64,000 bases of DNA, taken from NCBI RefSeq assembly GCF_029227915.1, contig NC_079881.1, positions 30,667,501 through 30,731,500 on the forward strand, read 5' to 3'. Positions 40,748 to 54,405 of this stretch are shown here, piece by piece. The stretch's first letter is position 1; each line of letters begins with the position of its first letter. The DNA comes from Hydractinia symbiolongicarpus. Taxonomy: Eukaryota; Cnidaria; Hydrozoa; Anthoathecata; Hydractiniidae. The translations under genes were made by a program, and so were the position numbers. Under the pieces are notes generated by a model. That model was not told the DNA's origin. It did no database searches and saw only the letters and a program-made list of their open reading frames with translations.

Positions 40748-43700
40748 GACAGTTTCAAAAACTACATTTCATTGACTTTTTAACGGTGTCAGTCCGTTTG
40801 AGTTTCAACGGTTGTGTCACATATTCGTACCAACATGTATTTAGCGATATTTTTCTGATATTACTAGGTTGCATCGCTTTTAACTATGAAACGATTGACT
40901 GTGGGACTTAGTTGAACTAACTTTGGACTGTGACCTGATAAATGAGACAATTGAACTCCAAGAAATAACATTCTTCTTAATTTGACGTGATTGCCGGAAC
41001 TCAGCGATTACACTGGGCGATGTGGTAGTGCTTCATTTAAATGTTTAGGTAATTAAGTCATTCTTTACTGTGGGACCAATCCTAGCCGTTATCGCGCGCT
41101 GAAGAAATAGCCACAGTTTCAAAAACTACATTTCATTGACTTTCTAACTGTATCAATCCGTTTGAGTTACAACGGTTGAGTCACATATTCCTACCAACAT
41201 GTATTTAGCGACATTTATCTGATATTACTAGGTTGAATCGCTTTTAACTATCAAACGATTGACTGTGGGACTTAATTGAACTAACTTTGGACTGTCACCT
41301 GATAGATGTGATAAAGGAGACAATTGGACTCCAAGAAATAACATTCTTCTTAATTTGACATGATTGCCGAAACTTAGCGATTACACTGGGCTCTGTGGTA
41401 GCGCCTCATTTAAAAATTAAGATAAAAAGTCATTTTTTACTGCGGGACCAATCCTAGCCGTTATAGCGCGCTGAAGAAATAGCGACAGTTTCAAAAACTA
41501 CATTTCATTGACTTTTTAACGGTGTCAGTCCGTTTGAGTTTCAACGGTTGGGTCACATAATAGTACCAACATGTATTTAGCAATATTTTTCTAATATTAC
41601 TAGGTTGAATCGCTTTTAACTATCAAACGATTGACTGTGGGACTTAATTGAACTAACTTTGGACTGTCACCTGATAGATGTGATAAAGGAGACAATTGGA
41701 CTCCAAGAAATAACATTCTTCTTAATTTGACATGATTGCCGAAACTTAGCGATTACACTGGGGTCTGTGGTAGCGCCTCATTTAAAAATTAAGATAAAAA
41801 GTCATTTTTTACTGCGGGACCAATCCTAGCCGTTATAGCGCGCTGGAGAAATAGCGACAGTTTCAAAAACTACATTTCATTGACTTTGTAACGGTTTCAG
41901 TCCGTTTCAGTTTCAACGGTTGGGTCACATATTAGTACCAACATGTATTTAGCGATATTTTTCTGATATTACTAGGTTGCATCGCTTTTAACAGTGAAAC
42001 GATTGACTGTGGGACTTAATTGAACTAACATTGGACTGTGACCTGATAAATGTGAAAAATGAGACAAATGGACTCCAAGAAAAAACATTCTTCTTAATTT
42101 GACGTGATTGCCGGAAATCAGCTATTACACTGGGCGTTGTGGTAGCGCTTCATTTAAAACTTTAGATAAATAAGTCGTTCTTTACGGTGGGACCAAGCCT
42201 ATCCGTTATCGCGCGCTCAAGAAATAGCGACAGTTTCAAAAACTACACTTCATTGACTTTCTAATGGTGTCAATCCGTTTGAGTTTCAACGGTTGTGTCA
42301 CATATTCGTACCAACATGTATTTAGCGATATTTTTTTGATATTACTAGGTTTCATTGCTTTTAACAAAGAAACGATTGACTGTGGGACTTAATTGAACTA
42401 GCTTTGGACTGTGACCTGATAAATGTGAAAAATGAGACAATTGGACTTTAAGAAATAACATTCTTCTTAATTTGACGTAATTGCCGGAACTCAGCGATTA
42501 CACTGGCCGCTGTGGTAGCGCTTCATTAAAAAGTTTAGATAAATAAGTCATTCTTTACTGTGGGACCAATCCTATCCGTTATTGTGCGCTGAAGAAATAG
42601 CGACAGTTTCAAAAACTACATTTCATTGACTTTCTAACGGTGTCACTCCCTTTCAGTTACAACGGTTTGGTCACATATTCGTACCAACATGTATTTAGCA
42701 ATATTTTTCTAATATTACTAGGTTGCATCGCTTTTAACTATGAAACGATTGACTGTGGGACTTAATTGAACTAACTTTGGACTGTCACCTAATAGATGTG
42801 ATAAAGGAGACAATTGGACTCCAAGAAATAACATTCTTCTTAATTTGACATGATTGCCGAAACTTAGCGATTACACTGGGCTCTGTGGTAGCGCCTCATT
42901 TAAAAATTAAGATAAAAAGTCATTTTTTACTGCGGGACCAATCCTAGCCGTTATAGCGCGCTGAAGAAATAGCGACAGTTTCAAAAACTACATTTCATTG
43001 ACTTTTTAACGGTGTCAGTCCGTTTGAGTTTCAACGGTTGGGTCACATATTAGTACCAACATGTATTTAGCAATATTTTTCTAATATTACTAGGTTGCAT
43101 TGCTTTTAACTATCAAACGATTGACTGTGGGACTTAATTGAACTAACTTTGGACTGTCACCTGATAGATGTGATAAAGGAGACAATTGGACTCCAAGAAA
43201 TAACATTCTTCTTAATTTGACATGATTGCCGAAACTTAGCGATTACACTGGGCTCTGTGGTAGCGCCTCATTTAAAAATTAAGATAAAAAGTCATTTTTT
43301 ACTGCGGGACCAATCCTAGCCGTTATAGCGCGCTGGAGAAATAGCGACAGTTTCAAAAACTACATTTCATTGACTTTGTAACGGTTTCAGTCCGTTTCAG
43401 TTTCAACGGTTGGGTCATATATTAGTACCAACATGTATTTAGCAATATTTTTCTAATATTACTAGGTTGCATCGCTTTTAACTATCAAACGATTGACTGT
43501 GGGACTTAATTGAACTAACTTTGGACTGTCACCTGATAGATGTGATAAAGGAGACAATTGACTCCAAGAAAAAACATTCTTCTTAATTTGACGTGATTGC
43601 CGGAAATCAGCTATTACACTGGGCGTTGTGGTAGCGCTTCATTTAAAACTTTAGATAAATAAGTCGTTCTTTACGGTGGGACCAATCCTATCCGTTATCG

Positions 43701-45325
43701 CGCGCTGAAGAAATAGCGACAGTTTCAAAAACTACACTTCATTGACTTTCTAATGGTGTCAATCCGTTTGAGTTTCAACGGTTGTGTCACATATTCGTAC
43801 CAACATGTATTTAGCGATATTTTTTTGATATTACTAGGTTTCATTGCTTTTAACAAAGAAACGATTGACTGTGGGACTTAATTGAACTAGCTTTGGACTG
43901 TGAAATGATAAATGTGAAAAATGAGACAATTGGACTTTAAGAAATAACATTCTTCTGAATTTGACGTGATTGCCGGAACTCAGCGATTACACTTGCCGCT
44001 GTGGTAGCGCTTCATTTAAGAGTTTAGATAAATAAGTCATTCTTTACTATGGGACCAATCCTATCCGTTATCGCGCGGTGAAGAAATAGCGACAGTTTCA
44101 AAAGCTACATTTCATTGACTTTCTAACGGTGTCAGTTCATTTCAGTTACAACGGTTTGGTCGCATATTTGTACCAACATGTATTTAGTAATATATTTCTA
44201 ATATTACTAGGTTGCATCGCTTTTAACTATGAAACGATTGACTGTGGGACTTAATTAAACTAACTTTGGACTGTCACCTGATAAATGTGATAAAGGAGAC
44301 AATTGGACTCCAAGAAATAACATTCTTCTTAATTTGACATGATTGCCGAAACTTAGCGATTACACTGGGCTCTGTGGTAGCGCCTCATTTAAAAATTAAG
44401 ATAAAAAGTCATTTTTTACTGCGGGACCAATCCTAGCCGTTATAGCGCGCTGAAGAAATAGCGACAGTTTCAAAAACTACATTTCATTGACTTCTTAACG
44501 GTGTCAGTCCGTTTGAGTTTCAACGGTGGGGTCACATATTAGTACCAACATGTATTTAGCAATATTTTTCTAATATTACTAGGTTGCATTGCTTTTAACT
44601 ATCAAACGATTGACTGTGGGACTTAATTGAACTAACTTTGGACTGTCACCTGATAGATGTGATAAAGGAGACAATTGGACTCCAAGAAATAACATTCTTC
44701 TTAATTTGACATGATTGCCGAAACTTAGCGATTACACTGGGGTCTGTGGAAGCGCCTCATTTAAAAATTAAGATAAAAAGTCATTTTTTACTGCGGGACC
44801 AATCCTAGCTGTTATAGCGCGCTGGAGAATTAGCGACAGTTTCAAAAACTACATTTCATTGACTTTGTAACGGTTTCAGTCCGTTTCAGTTTCAACGGTT
44901 GGGTCACATATTAGTACCAACATGTATTTAGCGATATTTATCTGATATTACTAGGTTGCATCGCTTTTAACAGTGAAACGATTGAATGTGGGACTTAATT
45001 GAACTAACTTTGGACTGTGACCTGATCAATGTGAAAAATGACACAAATGGACTCCAAGAAAAAACATTCTTCTTAATTTGACGTGATTGCCGGAAATCAG
45101 CGATTACACTGGGCGTTGTGGTAGCGCTTCATTTAAAAATTTAGATAAATAAGTCGTTCTTTACTGTGGGACCAATCCTATCCGTTATCGCGCGCTGAAG
45201 AAATAGCGACAGTTTCAAAAACTACACTTCATTGACTTTCTAATTGTGTCAATCCGTTTGAGTTTCAACGGTTGTGTCACATATTCGTACCAACATGTAT
45301 TTAGCGATATTTTTTTGATATTATT
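40748..45325 (+). repeat. 5.2 kb (14-monomer period) duplication, copy 1
   Basis: Homology to the next copy begins just after AAGAAATAGC/AAGAAATAGG at 40,747/45,953. The offset is 5,206 bp on the left part, for example GGGCGATGTGGTAGTG at 41015/46221. It changes to 4,834 bp on the right part, for example CCTGATCAAT at 45021/49855, because copy 2 lacks exactly one monomer. A few single-base differences exist (GTGCGCTG against GCGCGCTG; GCATCGC against GCATCTC). Confidence 0.85.
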
Positions 45326-45953
45326 AGGTTTCATTGCTTTCAACAAAGAAACGATTGACTGTAGGACTTAATTGAACTAGCTTTGGACTGTGACCTGATA
45401 AATGTGAAAAATGAGACAATTGGACTTTAAGAAATAACATTCTTCTTAATTTGACGTGATTGCCGGAACTCAGCGATTACACTGGCCGCTGTGATAGCGC
45501 TTCATTTAAGAGTTTAGATAAATAAGTCATTCTTTACTGTGGGACCAATCCTAGCTGTTATCCCGCGCTGAAGAATTAGAGACAGTTTCAAAAAGTAGAT
45601 TTCATTGACTTTTTAACGGTGTCAGTCCGTCTGAGTTTCAATGGTTGAGGCATATATTCGTACCAACATGTATTTAGCGATATTTTTCTGATATTACTAG
45701 GTTGTATGGCTTTTAACAGTGAAACGATTGACTGTGGGACTTAATTGAACTGATTATGGACTGTGACCTTATAAATGTGAAAGTGAGACAATTGGACTCC
45801 AAGAAATAACATTTTTCTTAATTTGACGTGATTGGCGGAACTCAGCGATTACACTGGGCGCTGTGGTAGCGCTTCATTTAAAAATTAAGCTAAAAAAGTC
45901 CTTTTTTTACTGTGGGACTAATCCTAGCCGTTAGTGCGCGCTGAAGAAATAGG
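45326..45953 (+). repeat. Spacer monomers between the two 5.2 kb copies
   Basis: This stretch of satellite has no counterpart after copy 2. It carries the subfamily with TAGCTGTTATCCCGCG, GAATTAGAGACAG and CAATGGTTGAGGCATAT, which is otherwise seen near 56.4, 59.5 and 62.2 kb. No gene is present. Confidence 0.75.
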
Positions 45954-48900
45954 GACAGTTTCAAAAACTACATTTCATTGACTTTTTAACGGTGTCAGTC
46001 CGTTTGAGTTTCAACGGTTGTGTCACATATTCGTACCAACATGTATTTAGCGATATTTTTCTGATATTACTAGGTTGCATCGCTTTTAACTATGAAACGA
46101 TTGACTGTGGGACTTAGTTGAACTAACTTTGGACTGTGACCTGATAAATGAGACAATTGAACTCCAAGAAATAACATTCTTCTTAATTTGACGTGATTGC
46201 CGGAACTCAGCGATTACACTGGGCGATGTGGTAGTGCTTCATTTAAATGTTTAGGTAATTAAGTCATTCTTTACTGTGGGACCAATCCTAGCCGTTATCG
46301 CGCGCTGAAGAAATAGCCACAGTTTCAAAAACTACATTTCATTGACTTTCTAACTGTATCAATCCGTTTGAGTTACAACGGTTGAGTCACATATTCCTAC
46401 CAACATGTATTTAGCGACATTTATCTGATATTACTAGGTTGAATCGCTTTTAACTATCAAACGATTGACTGTGGGACTTAATTGAACTAACTTTGGACTG
46501 TCACCTGATAGATGTGATAAAGGAGACAATTGGACTCCAAGAAATAACATTCTTCTTAATTTGACATGATTGCCGAAACTTAGCGATTACACTGGGCTCT
46601 GTGGTAGCGCCTCATTTAAAAATTAAGATAAAAAGTCATTTTTTACTGCGGGACCAATCCTAGCCGTTATAGCGCGCTGAAGAAATAGCGACAGTTTCAA
46701 AAACTACATTTCATTGACTTTTTAACGGTGTCAGTCCGTTTGAGTTTCAACGGTTGGGTCACATATTAGTACCAACATGTATTTAGCAATATTTTTCTAA
46801 TATTACTAGGTTGAATCGCTTTTAACTATCAAACGATTGACTGTGGGACTTAATTGAACTAACTTTGGACTGTCACCTGATAGATGTGATAAAGGAGACA
46901 ATTGGACTCCAAGAAATAACATTCTTCTTAATTTGACATGATTGCCGAAACTTAGCGATTACACTGGGGTCTGTGGTAGCGCCTCATTTAAAAATTAAGA
47001 TAAAAAGTCATTTTTTACCGCGGGACCAATCCTAGCCGTTATAGCGCGCTGGAGAAATAGCGACAGTTTCAAAAACTACATTTCATTGACTTTGTAACGG
47101 TTTCAGTCCGTTTCAGTTTCAACGGTTGGGTCACATATTAGTACCAACATGTATTTAGCGATATTTTTCTGATATTACTAGGTTGCATCGCTTTTAACAG
47201 TGAAACGATTGACTGTGGGACTTAATTGAACTAACATTGGACTGTGACCTGATAAATGTGAAAAATGAGACAAATGGACTCCAAGAAAAAACATTCTTCT
47301 TAATTTGACGTGATTGCCGGAAATCAGCTATTACACTGGGCGTTGTGGTAGCGCTTCATTTAAAACTTTAGATAAATAAGTCGTTCTTTACGGTGGGACC
47401 AAGCCTATCCGTTATCGCGCGCTCAAGAAATAGCGACAGTTTCAAAAACTACACTTCATTGACTTTCTAATGGTGTCAATCCGTTTGAGTTTCAACGGTT
47501 GTGTCACATATTCGTACCAACATGTATTTAGCGATATTTTTTTGATATTACTAGGTTTCATTGCTTTTAACAAAGAAACGATTGACTGTGGGACTTAATT
47601 GAACTAGCTTTGGACTGTGACCTGATAAATGTGAAAAATGAGACAATTGGACTTTAAGAAATAACATTCTTCTTAATTTGACGTAATTGCCGGAACTCAG
47701 CGATTACACTGGCCGCTGTGGTAGCGCTTCATTAAAAAGTTTAGATAAATAAGTCATTCTTTACTGTGGGACCAATCCTATCCGTTATTGCGCGCTGAAG
47801 AAATAGCGACAGTTTCAAAAACTACATTTCATTGACTTTCTAACGGTGTCACTCCCTTTCAGTTACAACGGTTTGGTCACATATTCGTACCAACATGTAT
47901 TTAGCAATATTTTTCTAATATTACTAGGTTGCATCTCTTTTAACTATGAAACGATTGACTGTGGGACTTAATTGAACTAACTTTGGACTGTCACCTAATA
48001 GATGTGATAAAGGAGACAATTGGACTCCAAGAAATAACATTCTTCTTAATTTGACATGATTGCCGAAACTTAGCGATTACACTGGGCTCTGTGGTAGCGC
48101 CTCATTTAAAAATTAAGATAAAAAGTCATTTTTTACTGCGGGACCAATCCTAGCCGTTATAGCGCGCTGAAGAAATAGCGACAGTTTCAAAAACTACATT
48201 TCATTGACTTTTTAACGGTGTCAGTCCGTTTGAGTTTCAACGGTTGGGTCACATATTAGTACCAACATGTATTTAGCAATATTTTTCTAATATTACTAGG
48301 TTGCATTGCTTTTAACTATCAAACGATTGACTGTGGGACTTAATTGAACTAACTTTGGACTGTCACCTGATAGATGTGATAAAGGAGACAATTGGACTCC
48401 AAGAAATAACATTCTTCTTAATTTGACATGATTGCCGAAACTTAGCGATTACACTGGGCTCTGTGGTAGCGCCTCATTTAAAAATTAAGATAAAAAGTCA
48501 TTTTTTACTGCGGGACCAATCCTAGCCGTTATAGCGCGCTGGAGAAATAGCGACAGTTTCAAAAACTACACTTCATTGACTTTCTAATGGTGTCAATCCG
48601 TTTGAGTTTCAACGGTTGTGTCACATATTCGTACCAACATGTATTTAGCGATATTTTTTTGATATTACTAGGTTTCATTGCTTTTAACAAAGAAACGATT
48701 GACTGTGGGACTTAATTGAACTAGCTTTGGACTGTGAAATGATAAATGTGAAAAATGAGACAATTGGACTTTAAGAAATAACATTCTTCTGAATTTGACG
48801 TGATTGCCGGAACTCAGCGATTACACTTGCCGCTGTGGTAGCGCTTCATTTAAGAGTTTAGATAAATAAGTCATTCTTTACTGTGGGACCAATCCTATCC

Positions 48901-50160
48901 GTTATCGCGCGGTGAAGAAATAGCGACAGTTTCAAAAGCTACATTTCATTGACTTTCTAACGGTGTCAGTTCATTTCAGTTACAACGGTTTGGTCGCATA
49001 TTTGTACCAACATGTATTTAGTAATATATTTCTAATATTACTAGGTTGCATCGCTTTTAACTATGAAACGATTGACTGTGGGACTTAATTAAACTAACTT
49101 TGGACTGTCACCTGATAAATGTGATAAAGGAGACAATTGGACTCCAAGAAATAACATTCTTCTTAATTTGACATGATTGCCGAAACTTAGCGATTACACT
49201 GGGCTCTGTGGTAGCGCCTCATTTAAAAATTAAGATAAAAAGTCATTTTTTACTGCGGGACCAATCCTAGCCGTTATAGCGCGCTGAAGAAATAGCGACA
49301 GTTTCAAAAACTACATTTCATTGACTTCTTAACGGTGTCAGTCCGTTTGAGTTTCAACGGTGGGGTCACATATTAGTACCAACATGTATTTAGCAATATT
49401 TTTCTAATATTACTAGGTTGCATTGCTTTTAACTATCAAACGATTGACTGTGGGACTTAATTGAACTAACTTTGGACTGTCACCTGATAGATGTGATAAA
49501 GGAGACAATTGGACTCCAAGAAATAACATTCTTCTTAATTTGACATGATTGCCGAAACTTAGCGATTACACTGGGGTCTGTGGAAGCGCCTCATTTAAAA
49601 ATTAAGATAAAAAGTCATTTTTTACTGCGGGACCAATCCTAGCTGTTATAGCGCGCTGGAGAATTAGCGACAGTTTCAAAAACTACATTTCATTGACTTT
49701 GTAACGGTTTCAGTCCGTTTCAGTTTCAACGGTTGGGTCACATATTAGTACCAACATGTATTTAGCGATATTTATCTGATATTACTAGGTTGCATCGCTT
49801 TTAACAGTGAAACGATTGAATGTGGGACTTAATTGAACTAACTTTGGACTGTGACCTGATCAATGTGAAAAATGAGACAAATGGACTCCAAGAAAAAACA
49901 TTCTTCTTAATTTGACGTGATTGCCGGAAATCAGCTATTACACTGGGCGTTGTGGTAGCGCTTCATTTAAAACTTTAGATAAATAAGTCGTTCTTTACGG
50001 TGGGACCAATCCTATCCGTTATCGCGCGCTAAAGAAATAGCGACAGTTTCAAAAACTACACTTCATTGACTTTCTAATGGTGTCAATCCGTTTGAGTTTC
50101 AACGGTTGTGTCACATATTCGTACCAACATGTATTTAGCGATATTTTTTTGATATTACTA
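45954..50160 (+). repeat. 5.2 kb duplication, copy 2 (one monomer shorter)
   Basis: Matches copy 1 up to GATATTTTTTTGATATTACT near 50,155, after which the sequences differ. The missing monomer falls at about 48,560. There AGCGCGCTGGAGAAATAGCG runs straight into CTACACTTCATTGACTTTC, whereas copy 1 has one more monomer between these two landmarks (43,330 to about 43,735). Confidence 0.85.
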
Positions 50161-50937
50161 GGTTGCATCGCTTTTAACTATGAAACGATTGACTGTGGGA
50201 CTTAATTGAACTAACTTTGGACTGTCACCTAATAGATGTGATAAAGGAGACAATTGGACTCCAAGAAATAACATTCTTCTTAATTTGACATGATTGCCGA
50301 AACTTAGCGATTACACTGGGCTCTGTGGTAGCGCCTCATTTAAAAATTAAGATAAAAAGTCATTTTTTACTGCGGGACCAATCCTAGCCGTTATAGCGCG
50401 CTGGAGAAATAGCGACAGTTTCAAAAACTACATTTCATTGACTTTGTAACGGTTTCAGTCCGTTTCAGTTTCAACGGTTGGGTCACATATTAGTACCAAC
50501 ATGTATTTAGCAATATTTTTCTAATATTACTAGGTTGCATCGCTTTTAACTATCAAACGATTGACTGTGGGACTTAATTGAACTAACTTTGGACTGTCAC
50601 CGGATAGATGTGATAAAGGAGACAATTGACTCCAAGAAAAAACATTCTTCTTAATTTGACGTGATTGCCGGAAATCAGCTATTACACTGGGCGTTGTGGT
50701 AGCGCTTCATTTAAAACTTTAGATAAATAAGTCGTTCTTTACGGTGGGACCAATCCTATCCGTTATCGCGCGCTGAAGAAATAGCGACAGTTTCAAAAAC
50801 TACACTTCATTGACTTTCTAATGGTGTCAATCCGTTTGAGTTTCAACGGTTGTGTCACATATTCGTACCAACATGTATTTAGCGATATTTTTTTGATATT
50901 ACTAGGTTTCATTGCTTTTAACAAAGAAACGATTGAC
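50161..50937 (+). repeat. Third partial copy of the 43.3-44.3 kb block
   Basis: From about 50,260 these monomers follow those starting at 43,200. Both have the rare loss of two bases in GAGACAATTGACTCCAAG (43,553 and 50,622) followed by the AGCTATTACACTGGGCGTTG monomer. This stretch therefore keeps the monomer missing from the second 5.2 kb copy. Confidence 0.75.
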
Positions 50938-51683
50938 TGTGGGACTTAATTGAACTAGCTTTGGACTGTGAAATGATAAATGTGAAAAATGAGACAATTG
51001 GACTTTAAGAAATAACATTCTTCTGAATTTGACGTGATTGCCGGAACTTAGCGATTACACTGGCCGCTGTGGTAGCGCTTCATTTAAGAGTTTAGATAAA
51101 TAAGTCATTCTTTACTGTGGGACCAATCCTATCCGTTATCGCGCGGTGAAGAAATAGCGACAGTTTCAAAAGCTACATTTCATTGACTTTCTAACGGTGT
51201 CAGTTCATTTCAGTTACAACGGTTTGGTCGCATATTTGTACCAACATGTATTTAGTAATATATTTCTAATATTACTAGGTTGCATCGCTTTTAACTATGA
51301 AACGATTGACTGTGGGACTTAATTGAACTAACTTTGGACTGTCACCTGATAAATGTGATAAAGGAGACAATTCGACTCCAAGAAATAACATTCTTCTTAA
51401 TTTGACATGATTGCCGAAACTTAGCGATTACACTGGGCTCTGTGGTAGCGCTTCATTTAAAAATTTAGATAAATAAGTCATTTCTTACTGTGGGACCAAT
51501 CCTAGCCGTTATCGCGCGCTGATGAAATAGCGAAAGTTTCGAAAACTACATTTCATTGATTTTTTAACGGTGTCAGTCCGTTTGAGTTACAACGGTTGGG
51601 TCACCTATTCGTACCAGCATGTGTTTCGTGCTATTTTTCCGCTATTACTAGGTGGTATGGCTTTTAACAGTGAAACAATTGAA
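50938..51683 (+). repeat. 746 bp (2-monomer) duplication, copy 1
   Basis: Private marks are ACTGTGAAATGATAAATG, CTTCTGAATTTGACG, CGCGCGGTGAAG, CAGTTCATTTCAG and ATTTAGTAATATATTTC. The second half contains a chimeric monomer with GATGAAATAGCGAAAG and GTGTTTCGTGCTATTTTTCC. Confidence 0.85.
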
Positions 51684-52550
51684 TGTGGGACTTAATTGAA
51701 CTAGCTTTGGACTGTGAAATGATAAATGTGAAAAATGAGACAATTGGACTTTAAGAAATAACATTCTTCTGAATTTGACGTGATTGCCGGAACTTAGCGA
51801 TTACACTGGCCGCTGTGGTAGCGCTTCATTTAAGAGTTTAGATAAATAAGTCATTCTTTACTGTGGGACCAATCCTATCCGTTATCGCGCGGTGAAGAAA
51901 TAGCGACAGTTTCAAAAGCTACATTTCATTGACTTTCTAACGGTGTCAGTTCATTTCAGTTACAACGGTTTGGTCGCATATTTGTACCAACATGTATTTA
52001 GTAATATATTTCTAATATTACTAGGTTGCATCGCTTTTAACTATGAAACGATTGACTGTGGGACTTAATTGAACTAACTTTGGACTGTCACCTGATAAAT
52101 GTGATAAAGGAGACAATTCGACTCCAAGAAATAACATTCTTCTTAATTTGACATGATTGCCGAAACTTAGCGATTACACTGGGCTCTGTGGTAGCGCTTC
52201 ATTTAAAAATTTAGATAAATAAGTCATTTCTTACTGTGGGACCAATCCTAGCCGTTATCGCGCGCTGATGAAATAGCGAAAGTTTCGAAAACTACATTTC
52301 ATTGATTTTTTAACGGTGTCAGTCCGTTTGAGTTACAACGGTTGGGTCACATATTCGTACCAACATGTATTTAGCCATATTTTTTTTGATATTACTAGGT
52401 TGCATCGCCTTTAACAATGAAACGATTGACTGTGGGACTTACTTGAACAAACTTTGGACTGTGACCTAATAAATATGATAAATGAGAAAATTGGACTCCA
52501 AGAAATAACATTCTTCCTAATTTGACATGATTGCCGAAACTCAGCGATTA
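51535..52550 (+). repeat. Islands of left-type (9-17 kb) monomers in the right part of the array
   Basis: Two stretches here carry marks otherwise confined to 9-18 kb. One is CCAGCATGTGTTTCGTGC with TATTACTAGGTGGTATGG (51,613-51,660). The other is ATTTAGCCATATTTTTTTTG with GGACTTACTTGAACAAAC and CTTCCTAATTTGAC (52,370-52,525). Neighbours on both sides belong to the right-hand subfamilies. This suggests transfer of sequence over more than 34 kb of array, by conversion or by exchange between sister arrays. Confidence 0.7.
51684..52350 (+). repeat. 746 bp duplication, copy 2 (incomplete)
   Basis: Repeats copy 1 at an offset of 746 bp up to GGTTGGGTCAC. It then continues with ATATTCGTACCAACATG instead of CTATTCGTACCAGCATG, so only 667 bp of the unit are present. 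Confidence 0.82.
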
Positions 52551-53288
52551 CACTGGGCGCTGTGGAAGCGCTTCATTTAAAAATTAAGATAAAAAAGTCA
52601 TTTTTTACTGCGGGACCAATCCTAGCCGTTATCGCGCGCTGAAGAAATAGCGTCAGTTTCAAAAACTACATTTCATTGACATTTTAACGGTGTCAGTAAG
52701 TCTGAGTGTCAACGGTTGGGTCACATATTCGTACCAACATGTATTTAGCGACATTTATCTGATATTACTAGGTTGCATCGTGTTTAACAGTGAAACAATT
52801 GACTGTGGGACTTAATTGAACTAACTTTGGACTGTGACCTGATAAATGTGAAAAATGAGACAATTGGACTTCAAGAAATAACATTCTTCTTAATTTGACG
52901 TGATTGCCGGAACTCAGCGATTACACTGGCCGCTGTGGTAGCGCTTCATTAAAGAGTTTAGATAAATAAGTCATTCTTTACAGTGGGACCAATCCTATCC
53001 GTTATTGCGCGCTGAAGAAATAGCGACAGTTTCAAAAACTACATTTCATTGACTTTCTAACGGTGTCACTCCCTTTCAGTTACAACGGTTTGGTCACATA
53101 TTCGTACCAACATGTATTTAGCAATATTTTTCTAATATTACTAGGTTGCATCGCTTTTAACAGTGAAACAATTGACTGTGGGACTTAATTGAACTAACTT
53201 TGGACTGTCACCTGATAGATGTGATAAAGGAGACAATTGGACTCCAAGAAATAACATTCTTCTTAATTTGACATGATTGCCGAAACTT
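52551..53288 (+). repeat. Satellite monomers without a local duplicate
   Basis: Two full-length monomers, including a copy with TCAGTAAGTCTGAGTGTC and GCATCGTGTTTAAC, both unusual in the array. No gene is present. Confidence 0.8.
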
Positions 53289-54405
53289 AGCGATTACACT
53301 GGGCTCTGCGGTAGCGCCTCATTTAAAAATTAAGATAGAAAGTCATTTTTTACTGCGGGACCAATCCTAGCCGTTATAGCGCGCTGAAGAAATAGCGACA
53401 GTTTCAAAAACTACATTTCATTGACTTTTTAACGGTGTCAGTCCGTTTGAGTTTCAACGGTTGGTTCACATATTAGTACCAACATGTATTTAGCAATATT
53501 TTTCTAATATTACTAGGTTGCATCGCTTTTAACTATGAAACGATTGACTGTGGGACTTAATTGAACTAACTTTGGACTGTCACCTGATAGATGTGATAAA
53601 GGAGACAATTGGACTCCAAGAAATAACATTCTTCTTAATTTGACATGATTGCCGAAACTTAGCGATTACACTGGGCTCTGTGGTAGCGCCTCATTTAAAA
53701 ATTAAGATAAAAAGTCATTTTTTACTGCGGGACCAATCCTAGCCGTTATAGCGCGCTGAAGAAATAGCGACAGTCTCAAAAACTACATTTCATTGACTTT
53801 GTAACGGTTTCAGTCCGTTTCAGTTTCAACGGTTGGGTCACATATTAGTACCAACATGTATTTAGCGATATTTATCTGATATTACTAGGTTGCATCGCTT
53901 TTAACAGTGAAACGATTGACTGTGGGACTTAATTGAACTAACTTTGGACTGTGACCTAATAAATGTGAAAAATGAGACAAATGGACTCCAAGAAAAAACA
54001 TTCTTCTTAATTTGACGTCATTGCCGGAAATCAGCTATTACACTGGGCGTTGTGGTAGCGCTTCATTTAAAACTTTAGATAAATAAGTCGTTCTTTACGG
54101 TGGGACCAATCCTATCGGTTATTGCGCGCTGAAGAAATAGCGACAGTTTCAAAAACTACACTTCATTAACTTTCTAATGGTGTCAATCCGTTTGAGTTTC
54201 AACGGTTGTGTCACATATTCGTACCAACATGTATTTAGCGATATTTTTTTGATATTACTAGGTTTCATTGCTTTTAACAAAGAAACGATTGACTGTGGGA
54301 CTTAATTGGACTAGCTTTGGACTGTGACCTGATAAATGTGAAAAATGAGACAATTGGACTTTAAGAAATAACATTCTTCTTAATTTGACGTGATTGCCGG
54401 AAATC
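53289..54405 (+). repeat. 1,117 bp (3-monomer) duplication, copy 1
   Basis: Private marks are GGGCTCTGCGGTAGCGCC, AAGATAGAAAGTC, GACGTCATTGCC and AATTGGACTAGC. The offset is 1,117 bp at GGGCTCTGCGG (53301/54418) and GACGTCATTG (54014/55131). Confidence 0.88.

Larger units (their letters stand above)
31288..40805 (+). repeat. 9,518 bp tandem duplication, copy 2
   Basis: This second copy has no insertion or deletion relative to the first. The shared nine bases CAACGGTTG recur at 40,806-40,814, after which the sequence goes GTGTCACAT instead of GGTCACAT and leaves the repeat. It contains its own copies of the nested 1,109 bp and 372 bp duplications. Confidence 0.92.
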
